Of a DNA stretch of 64,000 nucleotides, positions 8,353-15,724 are shown piece by piece. The notes below the pieces were generated by a model, which did no database searches, was not told where the DNA came from, and saw nothing but the letters and a program-made list of their open reading frames with translations. How positions within the stretch are numbered: position 1 is the first letter of the stretch; each line of letters starts with the position of its first letter. Source of the DNA: an uncultured Alphaproteobacteria bacterium (GTDB lineage Bacteria; Pseudomonadota; Alphaproteobacteria; RF32; CAG-239); contig CAKQNT010000001.1 of assembly GCA_934255405.1 (NCBI GenBank), positions 62,001-126,000 on the forward strand. The letters are read 5' to 3'. Position numbers and translations under genes: made by a program.

Positions 8353-8449
8353 AAAAAAATCCTTTCTGTTTTATTTTTTTACAATTTATTCACTTAATAT
8401 CGTCATAATAAGGGTAACAGGATAAAAAAAGATTAAAAAGAGGGTGAAT

Positions 8450-8962
8450 ATGAAAAGATTATTGGCAACTTTGGCGGTGCTCTTATTATCTGCTTTTGCG
8501 GCTTTTGCTCAAGATACCGCCGACGAGAGCGAAAGCGAGACCGGATTGGCGCTACCCCGTTTTGTAGTCTTGCGTTTTGGACACGTAAACGCTCGCTCCG
8601 GCCCTGGTACCCGCTACCCGATAGAGTGGGTATATCGCCAGCAGTATGCTCCGGCAGAAATTATTGCCGAATTTGAGGACTGGCGCAAAATAAAAGATTG
8701 GCAAGGCTCTGAAAGCTGGGTGCACAAAACCAACGTTGCCGGAAAACGATATGTTAAGATAATTACCCCTGGGGAAAATAACATTTATGCCAAAGATGAC
8801 TATAAATCCAAGGTAATTGCCCGTGTAGAAGACGAGGCTATCGGCGAAATTAAGAAATGTCCGGTAAAAACCAGTTTCTGCCTGATAAAATTTGGCAACA
8901 TCACCGGTTGGCTGCCCCGCCAAAACCTCTATGGTATATATCCAGATGAAATTATAGATTGA
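8450..8962 (+). CDS. Exported SH3-domain protein
   Basis: The 170-residue protein has a signal peptide (MKRLLATLAV..., cleavage after AFA near residue 20), an acidic stretch (DESESE), then two bacterial SH3-like repeats. The first carries the usual NARSGPGTRYPIEWVY signature, and a second stretch ends ITGWLPRQNLYGIYP. This is the layout of the COG3807 family of alphaproteobacterial periplasmic SH3 proteins, which may bind peptidoglycan or help cell-wall enzymes. The ATG at 8450 has AAAGAGGG upstream; an in-frame GTG two codons earlier overlaps that site and is less likely. Confidence 0.75.
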   Translation: MKRLLATLAVLLLSAFAAFAQDTADESESETGLALPRFVVLRFGHVNARSGPGTRYPIEWVYRQQYAPAEIIAEFEDWRKIKDWQGSESWVHKTNVAGKRYVKIITPGENNIYAKDDYKSKVIARVEDEAIGEIKKCPVKTSFCLIKFGNITGWLPRQNLYGIYPDEIID

Positions 8963-8970
8963 TAGATAGT

Positions 8971-9546
8971 CTAAAGTTCGGTCAAACTCCAAACACCGTC
9001 CTGATACTCCAACCGGAAAAGGGCGGTGTTTTTCATTTTGTGCGGTTTGTGTCCGAACTTCATCAGAAAATAGCGGATTGAAGCACTATGAGAAGCAATC
9101 CCGATAACCTCTTCAGGCGTATCGAGTAATTCCTCAAAAACTTTATACATACGTTCTTGCATCTGATTTTTGGTCTCGCCGTCAGGAAACGCCACATTCA
9201 TATCATTGGCTTCATCATACCACAGAGCGTATATTTCGGGAAATTTTTCAGCAACTTCGCTCTTGAGCATTCCCTCTGTTTGTCCCAAACACCCCTCGCG
9301 CAAGCCATCTTTAATCAGAACGGGGATATTTAATCTTTGAGCCACAGCCTCTGCAGTTTGGCAAGCGCGAAGAAGCGGACTGGAATAAATTATTTGCAAC
9401 CCCTTATCCTTCAATAGCGAGGCTAATTCTTTTGCCTGTTGGATTCCGTTGGCATTGAGCGGGTTATCTATGCCGCATCCTTGCCAACGCCGCACTATAT
9501 TATAGTCTGTTTCGCCGTGGCGAAAGATATAAAAAACCTTATGCAT
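8971..9546 (-). CDS. Histidine phosphatase family protein (phosphoglycerate mutase-like)
   Basis: This 191-residue protein has the RHGETDYN signature near the N-terminus, in which the His becomes phosphorylated. YSSPLLRACQTAE holds further phosphate-pocket residues, and a late GIASHSASIRYF supplies the second catalytic His. It is a single-domain cytosolic enzyme of the cofactor-dependent mutase / acid phosphatase superfamily, with unknown substrate. The start at 9546 has GGGAG upstream. The gene begins three bases after the murI stop codon, so the two are co-transcribed. Confidence 0.8.
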   Translation of the reverse strand: MHKVFYIFRHGETDYNIVRRWQGCGIDNPLNANGIQQAKELASLLKDKGLQIIYSSPLLRACQTAEAVAQRLNIPVLIKDGLREGCLGQTEGMLKSEVAEKFPEIYALWYDEANDMNVAFPDGETKNQMQERMYKVFEELLDTPEEVIGIASHSASIRYFLMKFGHKPHKMKNTALFRLEYQDGVWSLTEL

Positions 9547-9548
9547 GG

Positions 9549-10331
9549 CTACTCCCTCTCGCAAACCGGAACATCAGGAAACATGATTGCGGCAACTTTT
9601 TGATAATGTTCATTCCAATTGCTGACCAAAAATTTATAATCATGATTGCGGCTCAAGCAAATATCAATTTCAATATGACGGCGCAGATAATCTGCCAATT
9701 TGGCACCCATCAGCTCATCTTGCGAAATAATCCGCACCTTGGGCAAAACCTTGCGAAAACATTCTTTGAGCAACGGATAGTGTGTACACCCCAAAATCAG
9801 CGAATCGGCATCAGAAAATTGAGCAGCATATTCCAAAGCTTTGGCTTCGGCAGCGGCAAAGTTATTACTCTCTATAGCAGGAACCAACTCCGGCGCGGCA
9901 ACCTCCTTAACCTGCAGTTCAGGTTTTATTTTGTGCAATTCGGCAGTATAAAGCCGAGAGTTTACGGTTGCCGGAGTAGCAATAACGCCGACTTGAGCCG
10001 CATTATCAGACAAAGCCTCTTCCACTGTGGGAATCACAACGCCTAAAACCTTAACATCAGGAGCATAAGAAGGTATAAACTTTTGTTGCAGATAGCGCAA
10101 AGCAATAGATGTTGCGGTATTACAGGCAATGATTATAAGTCCGCATTTTTGCGATATCAAAAACTTTATCGCCTCAATGGTATACCCCATAATCTGTTCA
10201 GGTGTTTTTTCGCCATAGGGCAAGTGCTCGGTATCGCCATAATAAACATAGTCGTATTCCGGAAGCGCCTGAATAAATGCCTTGGTAATAACCAAACCGC
10301 CAAGTCCGGAATCAAAAACGCCGATTTTCAT
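9549..10331 (-). CDS. murI: Glutamate racemase
   Basis: The 260-residue protein matches MurI. It begins MKIGVFDSGLGG, and the two catalytic cysteines are visible in ACNTATS (about residue 74) and LGCTHYPLL (about 182). It makes D-glutamate from L-glutamate for peptidoglycan stem peptides in the cytosol. The chosen ATG at 10331 has AAAGGA upstream; the longer frame adds 20 residues that do not fit the family. A histidine-phosphatase gene follows directly. It lies back to back with the Y-family polymerase. Confidence 0.93.
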   Translation of the reverse strand: MKIGVFDSGLGGLVITKAFIQALPEYDYVYYGDTEHLPYGEKTPEQIMGYTIEAIKFLISQKCGLIIIACNTATSIALRYLQQKFIPSYAPDVKVLGVVIPTVEEALSDNAAQVGVIATPATVNSRLYTAELHKIKPELQVKEVAAPELVPAIESNNFAAAEAKALEYAAQFSDADSLILGCTHYPLLKECFRKVLPKVRIISQDELMGAKLADYLRRHIEIDICLSRNHDYKFLVSNWNEHYQKVAAIMFPDVPVCERE

Positions 10332-10399
10332 AAAATATCCTTTCTTATTGCTTTGGCTGAATTTATATCCCTTTTTTGCACCTATTGACAAGAATTATT

Positions 10400-10427
10400 T
10401 TGACTCCTTACTTAAAGCGGCTATAAT
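10400..10427 (+). promoter_or_regulatory. Sigma-70-type promoter of the Y-family polymerase
   Basis: TTGACT at 10400-10405 and TATAAT at 10422-10427 are separated by 16 bases, a near-consensus housekeeping promoter just before the LexA-like box and about 34 bases before the gene start. Confidence 0.75.
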
Positions 10428-10428
10428 C

Positions 10429-10443
10429 GAACAAAATTAGAAC
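10429..10443 (+). promoter_or_regulatory. LexA (SOS) operator, GAAC-N7-GAAC
   Basis: Two GAAC half-sites lie exactly seven bases apart, directly after the -10 box. This is the direct-repeat LexA box of alphaproteobacteria, written on one strand as GTTC-N7-GTTC. Binding here would block transcription start, so the polymerase is probably induced by DNA damage. Confidence 0.8.
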
Positions 10444-10460
10444 AAAATGCAATTAGAGAA

Positions 10461-11627
10461 ATGTCTCAACAAAGAATTATAGCCTTAGTCGATTGCGACT
10501 GTTTTTTTGTCTCTTGCGAGCAGGTGGATAATCCTGATTTGCGCGGCAAAGCAGTGTGCGTAACAACCGGAGCCGGAGAGAGGGGAATCGTAGTTTCTCG
10601 CTCGCCGGAGGCCAAAGCGCTGGGTATTAAGATGGGAGAGCCGTTGTTCAAACTGCATGAGCGGGGAATCGAGGCCGTTTTTATTCCGGCGCGTCATCAT
10701 CGCTATAGCGAGATTTCGGCGCAAGTTATGCAGGTTTTGCAAAACTTCAGCCCCGATGTAGAGCAAGTATCTGTTGATGAAGCCTACGTTGACCTCACCA
10801 GTCTGAACAAAGTATACAAAAAGACCTATACCGAGATTATTAAGGATATTCGCCAGCAAGTGTGGGAACAGGTTGAGGTGCCGGTATCTATCGGACTATC
10901 GACTTCCAAAACATTGGCAAAACTGGCCAGTGACAAAGCTAAAAAAAATAATGGTATTTTTGCAATTCCTCCGCACAAAATTCTACAAATTATCGGCAAT
11001 AGTCCGATTGAAGAAGTCTGCGGCGTGGGGCGACAAAATCTAAAACATCTGCAATATTATGGTATTTTTACCATCAAAGATTATGTTGAACAAGCCGATG
11101 CTTTTGTGCGAAAAAGTTTGGGAATCAACGGACTAAACCTCAAATATGAACTACTGGGCAGCTGCACATCAAAGGTAAACAACAAACCTCAGGCTCCCAA
11201 ATCTATTCAAAATACGGCAATGTTAGGAAATTTTACTCAAGATGAAGCGATGCTGCGCGCGGCTTTGCTCGGACACATTCACCACGCATGCCGTAAACTG
11301 CGCAAATGGAATGGATTTTGCAGAACTGCCGGAGTTATGCTGCGTACCAAAGATTTTAGAGTGATGTCTGCACGGCAAAAGCTGCCTATTTGCACTAACA
11401 GCGAGACTGAAATTGCCAAAACCGCGTTACAGCTTCTACACAATATCTATCGCCCTCATGAGATTTATCGCAGTTGCGGAATATCACTGGAAGAGCTGGA
11501 CTATGACTACCAACCCTCTTTGTTTGAAACCAGCACGCCGGAACAGCAGGACAGCAAGCTCAGCCATGCCCTTGACGAGCTGGAAGCCAAATTCGGGCAA
11601 GATATAGTCAAAACCGGCTGGATATAG
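10461..11627 (+). CDS. Y-family translesion DNA polymerase (UmuC/DinB-like)
   Basis: The 388-residue protein has the Y-family palm motifs: DCDCFFVSCE (11-20, first catalytic Asp) and VSVDEAYVDL (about 103-112, catalytic Asp-Glu), then a KTLAKLASDKAKK stretch and a helix-hairpin-helix (VCGVGRQNLK). SPEAKALGIKMGEP recalls UmuC more than DinB. The C-terminus has QPSLF, a likely beta-clamp binding peptide, and an end region similar to that of UmuC. No umuD is adjacent. A strong promoter and a LexA-type box precede it, so DNA-damage induction is likely. Whether it acts as Pol IV or Pol V cannot be decided from sequence. Confidence 0.85.
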   Translation: MSQQRIIALVDCDCFFVSCEQVDNPDLRGKAVCVTTGAGERGIVVSRSPEAKALGIKMGEPLFKLHERGIEAVFIPARHHRYSEISAQVMQVLQNFSPDVEQVSVDEAYVDLTSLNKVYKKTYTEIIKDIRQQVWEQVEVPVSIGLSTSKTLAKLASDKAKKNNGIFAIPPHKILQIIGNSPIEEVCGVGRQNLKHLQYYGIFTIKDYVEQADAFVRKSLGINGLNLKYELLGSCTSKVNNKPQAPKSIQNTAMLGNFTQDEAMLRAALLGHIHHACRKLRKWNGFCRTAGVMLRTKDFRVMSARQKLPICTNSETEIAKTALQLLHNIYRPHEIYRSCGISLEELDYDYQPSLFETSTPEQQDSKLSHALDELEAKFGQDIVKTGWI

Positions 11628-11640
11628 GAATCAAACAGAA

Positions 11641-12528
11641 TCAAGCATTTTGTTTACGATTTAGATAAGAGCGAAGCAGATTATTATCGCGCATTGTCGA
11701 GTGAGGATTTGATGGAACCTGTGAAACCGGACCCAGACCTCTCAAAGCTTGGACTCGATTACGAAACATATTTTTTGACGTGTCACGATTAAACAAATCG
11801 CAGGCTGTAGATATCTCACAAATAGCAATAGATCTATGCAAACCAGAATGAGTATGAGGAGGATTATGCCCTCGGAGAGCTTCATCTCGCAGATATTTTG
11901 CCCAGCCATCGCAATTATAACCTGCACTCTGTGCAATCAATACGCCCATTGTGTCAGCAAAAGTTTCTGCTCCATCCATATATTGCTGTTTAGCATTTTC
12001 ATTTTGTGGGCGATTATAAAAGTCTATAAAATGTCCCATTTCGTGAGCTAACAGTCCTGGTAAAATATCTTTATTAAAGTCATCAAACAAGGTTTCTGCC
12101 ACAAATAAAACCGCTTTATTCCTTGCGCCATCGTTTCCTTTTTGAAACACAGCTCCACCATTGGGCTTGGGCCATTGTTCCCTAGGGCGGATAGCAATTG
12201 TAAAATCTGTGTTATTTAATATTTTTCTTAAATCTTGGCTAATTTGGGAACCGTTGTTTGAAAAATCTTGCAATATCTTTCTGACCATCGCAATCTTTTG
12301 AGGATTTTGGCATTTTGCCGGCGCTTTTTCTGCCATATCTTTTTCATCAGGCCACCAAGTCAAATCATCAAGCGTATATACGCAACCGACCTTACCATTT
12401 TCTTCAAGAATTTTAGTTTCCAGCGACTTAAGCCTGTCTTGAGGAAAGCTATCAAAATATTTTCTACCCAAAGATACCAAATGGTTTGGCAGATTGAATG
12501 TGTTTGCTGTTGAAACAAAATCTGGCAT
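11641..12528 (-). CDS. Uncharacterised zinc metallopeptidase-like protein (HEMGH)
   Basis: I do not recognise this 295-residue protein as a named family. It carries HEMGH (162-166), a zinc-peptidase HExxH site, and 22 residues after its last His an ETFAD motif (188-192) whose Glu could be the third zinc ligand, as in gluzincins. The stretch HEMGHFIDFYNRP recalls the catalytic helix of anthrax lethal-factor-like enzymes, but overall similarity is not evident to me. There is no signal peptide or membrane helix. AGGAG lies before the ATG. It sits alone between the polymerase and a HAD enzyme. It could be a cytosolic protease or an exported effector. Confidence 0.65.
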   Translation of the reverse strand: MPDFVSTANTFNLPNHLVSLGRKYFDSFPQDRLKSLETKILEENGKVGCVYTLDDLTWWPDEKDMAEKAPAKCQNPQKIAMVRKILQDFSNNGSQISQDLRKILNNTDFTIAIRPREQWPKPNGGAVFQKGNDGARNKAVLFVAETLFDDFNKDILPGLLAHEMGHFIDFYNRPQNENAKQQYMDGAETFADTMGVLIAQSAGYNCDGWAKYLRDEALRGHNPPHTHSGLHRSIAICEISTACDLFNRDTSKNMFRNRVQALRGLGPVSQVPSNPHSTMRDNNLLRSYLNRKQNA

Positions 12529-12592
12529 GCCATATCTCCTGATATTAAATATACCATAGGCAATGATAAAATACTAGGCTTAAAAATCATTC

Positions 12593-13294
12593 TTATGTTA
12601 AATTAACCAGACCAGAATCATCTGCAAAATTATTTAGGGTGTGTTTAACTTCTTTCATTGTAGCACAAACGGCTACTACGCCAGTATCAATACATTTTTT
12701 ACGATATTCAACTGTATCATTACCTTCTGCTCCGAGAAAGGCTATGCTCTTCATTCCGGCAGAATTAGCGGCGGCAAAATCATTTAAGCTATCACCGATT
12801 ACAATGCAATCTTGCGGGTTATATCCTTTTGTTTTAGCAGCCAGTAAAAATAAATCCGGTGCCGGCTTTCCTTGTTTTACCATATCCACGGTAAAATAGT
12901 CACTCGATGACATATATTTTTCAATCCATTTGAATTGCGTCATTTTCCAAGCATGTTGTTCCTTAGTAGCTCCAGTTGCAATGCAATGTGCAAAACGAGT
13001 ATCGCTCATAATATCTTCAACACCGGCAATAGGTTGCATAAAATACATACCTTTATATTTTTCTTTGGCGTTAATTTTTTGCATGAAATCGTCATCCAAT
13101 TTGGATGAAGGAAAATATTTTTCCAAACGCTCTTTCCTTAATTTATCTGCAATTCCGACCAACAAATTAAGTTTTTCATCTTCGGAAAGAGAGATATTTC
13201 TTTCTTTTTCTAATGTTTCACACCAGACCGAAACCCACAGTTTTTCACTGTCGGCAATGACTCCGTCAAAATCCCAAATGATTAACTTGTTCAT
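12593..13294 (-). CDS. HAD-superfamily hydrolase
   Basis: This 233-residue protein is a class I HAD phosphatase. It has WDFDGVIADS (motif I, nucleophile and acid Asp), ATGATKEQ (motif II), a Lys in KQGKPAPDLF (motif III) and IGDSLNDFAAA (motif IV, metal ligands). A four-helix cap lies between motifs I and II, as in phosphoglycolate or beta-phosphoglucomutase relatives. It would hydrolyse a small phosphorylated metabolite in the cytosol; the substrate is unknown. The ATG at 13294 has AAGGGA upstream. Codon use looks somewhat more AT-rich than in nearby core genes. Confidence 0.8.
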   Translation of the reverse strand: MNKLIIWDFDGVIADSEKLWVSVWCETLEKERNISLSEDEKLNLLVGIADKLRKERLEKYFPSSKLDDDFMQKINAKEKYKGMYFMQPIAGVEDIMSDTRFAHCIATGATKEQHAWKMTQFKWIEKYMSSSDYFTVDMVKQGKPAPDLFLLAAKTKGYNPQDCIVIGDSLNDFAAANSAGMKSIAFLGAEGNDTVEYRKKCIDTGVVAVCATMKEVKHTLNNFADDSGLVNLT

Positions 13295-13423
13295 AGGTAA
13301 TCCCTTGTTGAAAACTGCTAAAATTCTAGCATCGCACAGGTGAGGAGTCAATATTATTAGATTAAAAGTCCGATAATTCTGGGTTCTACGTCAAAGTAGG
13401 AAGCAAAAGCAGTATCCAAGATT

Positions 13424-13469
13424 ATAAAAAAGCCTCCGCAAGGGAGGCTTATTTATTGGTGGGTGTGGC
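13424..13469. repeat. Second copy of tRNA-Val terminator plus 3'-end fragment
   Basis: These 46 bases are identical to 13596-13641, 172 bases to the right. They contain the GCCTCC/GGAGGC terminator hairpin and the last 13 bases of tRNA-Val (GGTGGGTGTGGC part), after which the copy diverges. It is a truncated duplicate, not a functional tRNA. Confidence 0.85.
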
Positions 13470-13568
13470 ATGGTTTGTGCGGACGCTGCGCACTCCGCAG
13501 CCTATCGGCCTCATTCTTCGCTCTTCCTCACCCCTACCCTGCGGGGCTCGGGCGCCAAACCAGCTTCA
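13466..13568. other. Spacer between duplicated terminators, bounded by a short inverted repeat
   Basis: About 100 GC-richer bases separate the two terminator copies. The ends carry TGGTTTG and CAAACCA as an inverted pair (near 13470 and 13555), and the inside is rich in short stems such as GACGCTGCG and CTGCGGGG. I see no gene; the open frame across it is derived from tRNA sequence. It may be a small palindromic element. Confidence 0.45.
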
Positions 13569-13655
13569 CTGGTTCAATCTAGCGACACCATACCAATAAA
13601 AAAGCCTCCGCAAGGGAGGCTTATTTATTGGTGGGTGTGGCTGGGATCGAACCAG
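13569..13655. repeat. Extended inverted repeat centred on the tRNA-Val terminator
   Basis: The left arm (13569-13609) reads rightward as a degraded copy of the tRNA-Val T-arm, acceptor and CCA end followed by the terminator stem. The right arm is the true tRNA 3' end. By hand alignment about 35 of 41 positions match with two single-base gaps. Shared blocks include CTGGTTC, ATC, AGC, ACACC, ACCAATAAA and AAGCCTCC. Confidence 0.8.
13602..13622 (-). terminator. Rho-independent terminator of tRNA-Val
   Basis: Reading leftward, GCCTCC and GGAGGC form the stem and are followed by six T bases. It starts within about ten bases of the tRNA 3' end. It is also the centre of a larger inverted repeat. 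Confidence 0.85.
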
Positions 13656-13704
13656 CGACCCCTACGATGTCAACGTAGTGCTCATACCACTGAGCTACAC
13701 ACCC
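13629..13704 (-). tRNA. tRNA-Val (anticodon GAC)
   Basis: This 76-nt leftward cloverleaf has acceptor GGGTGTG paired with CACACCC, discriminator A and an encoded CCA. The D-arm is GCTCAGTGGTATGAGC, the anticodon arm CTACG-TTGACAT-CGTAG with GAC, and the T-arm GCTGG-TTCGATC-CCAGC. GAC reads GUC and GUU codons. Confidence 0.96.
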
Positions 13705-13874
13705 ATCTTCATCAGACGTTCTTTGTTTACAATATCATTTTGCTTTTGGCAAGAGTTTTTGCATGCCTGTTTGCGATTTTATGTGCAAAACACTATATAA
13801 GCTTTGCAACAGATTATATTAGCGAAAATTTAAGCTTTTGGCGGTACAATAACTTCTATTGAGGGAGATTTTTC

Positions 13875-14762
13875 GTGTCTGATAAAAAACTTGACTTCAG
13901 AGTTAACTACAAAAACTTAAAAATCTTTGAAGAATTTAACAGCAAAGATTTAAGGTTTCCGGTAGTAATGTCTTCGCCTCACAGCGGACGTGATTTTCCA
14001 CCGGAGTTTTTGGCAAACACCACGCTGAGCGAACTTGAGCTCCGCTCGTCTGAAGACAGCTTTGTGACAGAGATTGTGAAATCTGCCTCCGATGCCGGAA
14101 TCCCACTCTTGAGTATGAACATCCCCAGAACTTTTGTTGATGTAAACCGAGACCGGATTGAACTGGATGATAAAATGTTTTTTGATGCGCCGATTTCAGC
14201 CAATAGTTCGGCTTGTCGGCGTTGTCGGGTTGGATTGGGCGTAATCCACCGCATTATATATCCCAATCGAAATATTTATGACGGAATGCTCTCTTATGAA
14301 GAGGGAATGGAACGCCTAAAAAATGTTTATGATGTGTATCATAAAAGGCTGAAACAGCTGGTTGATCGCTGTGTGCGCAAGTTCGGGTTTTGTTTGCTTA
14401 TAGACTGCCACTCAATGCCTTCGCTTATTTGCAATATTATGAATGACGAAAAAAGTTTGGATTTTTGCCTCTGCACTCTGTTTGATGAAAGTTGTCCGAC
14501 GCAGATTTCCGAGTTTTTGAGCCGCCAGCTGGAGGCAAAAAAATATCGGGTAGAGTTTAACCGCCCCTACGCCGGAGCTTATATAACATTTAATTATTGC
14601 CAGCCTCGTAAAAATATTTACACCCTGCAACTAGAGATTAACCGCAGCCTCTACATGAACGAAAAGACGTTCGCCAAAAAACAGAAATTTCAAAAGGTTA
14701 GCACCGATATTTGTCAAAGTATTCTGGCGTTGGCAAATTTTTTGCTGGATTTTAAAAAATAA
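13875..14762 (+). CDS. N-formylglutamate amidohydrolase-family protein
   Basis: The 295-residue protein fits the N-formylglutamate amidohydrolase (FGase) family. It shows SSPHSGRDFP (33-42), an RxxED-like RSSEDSFV, a TFVDVNRD segment and LIDCHSMPS (about 175-183), which carry the expected His/Asp/Glu metal ligands. The family releases formate from N-formylglutamate in histidine degradation or acts on related N-acyl amino acids. No hut genes are nearby, so the physiological substrate is uncertain. The start is GTG, with GAGGGAG seven bases upstream. The gene stands alone between tRNA-Val and the transglycosylase. Confidence 0.8.
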   Translation: MSDKKLDFRVNYKNLKIFEEFNSKDLRFPVVMSSPHSGRDFPPEFLANTTLSELELRSSEDSFVTEIVKSASDAGIPLLSMNIPRTFVDVNRDRIELDDKMFFDAPISANSSACRRCRVGLGVIHRIIYPNRNIYDGMLSYEEGMERLKNVYDVYHKRLKQLVDRCVRKFGFCLLIDCHSMPSLICNIMNDEKSLDFCLCTLFDESCPTQISEFLSRQLEAKKYRVEFNRPYAGAYITFNYCQPRKNIYTLQLEINRSLYMNEKTFAKKQKFQKVSTDICQSILALANFLLDFKK

Positions 14763-14966
14763 ATATGTTATAAGCCTCTCTTGTTTGTAAACTATTTGTT
14801 AATATTTATAACAGGTAGTTTGGGTTTTGCCGCGGTTGGAGAGCGGTCAAACCGTTGGATCACCAACCTCAGACTATTTTTATTTGATAGTTGCCGTATG
14901 GCAGGTTGAAATTGGCACATTTGTTGCATGAGGGATACCTGTTGGCTGGTCTGAGGGAGCAGAGGG
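14763..14966. other. Intergenic leader with stem-loop potential before the transglycosylase gene
   Basis: These 204 bases hold no open frame I trust. From about 14826 there are nested inverted repeats: GGTTGG with CCAACC, and inside it AGCGGT with ACCGTT. Another small stem is formed by TGCCGTATGGCA. The region could be a structured 5' leader or a terminator for the gene before it. No known RNA family is recognisable to me. Confidence 0.35.
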
Positions 14967-15707
14967 ATGCGACTTTTCGTATCAAAAATTTTAATGTTTT
15001 TGTTAATATTGCTGATGTTAATTCAGCCAGTACAGGCTCGTGCTTACACTGAAATTCGTGATGACGCTCTGGTTTGTATGGATGCTACACAAAAATTTGA
15101 AAAAGAATATCAAATAAAAGAACACCTCCTTTCCACAATTTCCAGCGTTGAAACCGGTCGCTGGGATGCCAACCGCAAGCGCAATGTTGCTTGGCCGTGG
15201 ACCGTAAACGCTCAAGGCAAGGGTTATTTCTTTAACTCCAAAGCCGAGGCCGTTCGTGAGGTTAAACGTTTGCAGGCCGCAGGGGTCAAAAGTATTGATG
15301 TCGGCTGTATGCAGATTAATTTGGCTTACCACCCTAAAGCTTTCAGAAGCATAGAAGAAGCTTTTGATCCGCAAAAAAACGTAGAGTATGGCGCCAAATT
15401 TTTGAAAACATTGTATTCTAAAAAAGGCAATGACTGGATTAAGGCCGCAATGGCTTATCATTCCAGCGTGCCGAGAAAAGCCCAAATATATAAGAAACGC
15501 TTGGCCAGCGCCTATGAAGGCGTAAAAGAAGCGGCTGATGCTAATCCTTTTATATTTGGAAAAAAAGCGCACAAAACTGCCAAAGCACTTGCAAGCAACC
15601 GCGTTTATGCTAAAAACAAAGTTAAAATTGAACGTATGACTGCAAACAAGGCGAATGCGTGGCGGCAGGCAAAATTGGAAGAGTACCGCAACAGCAAACG
15701 CCAATAA
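14967..15707 (+). CDS. Exported lytic transglycosylase (SLT-type)
   Basis: This 246-residue protein has a strong signal peptide (MRLFVSKILMFLLILL..., cleavage after VQA near 24) and a lysozyme-like SLT domain. The likely catalytic Glu is in SSVETGRWD (about 63), followed by a VGCMQINLAYHP segment typical of family 1 transglycosylases and an AMAYHSS stretch in the place of the usual AYNxG. It would cut glycan strands of peptidoglycan in the periplasm, perhaps to make room for an envelope machine. The C-terminal 60 residues are basic and low in complexity. The RNase J-like gene follows 17 bases later. Confidence 0.8.
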   Translation: MRLFVSKILMFLLILLMLIQPVQARAYTEIRDDALVCMDATQKFEKEYQIKEHLLSTISSVETGRWDANRKRNVAWPWTVNAQGKGYFFNSKAEAVREVKRLQAAGVKSIDVGCMQINLAYHPKAFRSIEEAFDPQKNVEYGAKFLKTLYSKKGNDWIKAAMAYHSSVPRKAQIYKKRLASAYEGVKEAADANPFIFGKKAHKTAKALASNRVYAKNKVKIERMTANKANAWRQAKLEEYRNSKRQ

Positions 15708-15724
15708 AGGTTTTATATCTGGCT

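Noticed and set aside
13470..13862. Rightward open frame of 130 codons over the terminator repeat and tRNA-Val
   Set aside because: Its middle is the reverse complement of tRNA-Val, giving the familiar false peptide WLGSNQRPLRCQ; there is no start signal.
14820..14960. Structured non-coding RNA (SRP or 6S-like)
   Set aside because: Small stems are present, but no consensus sequence of these RNAs could be recognised.
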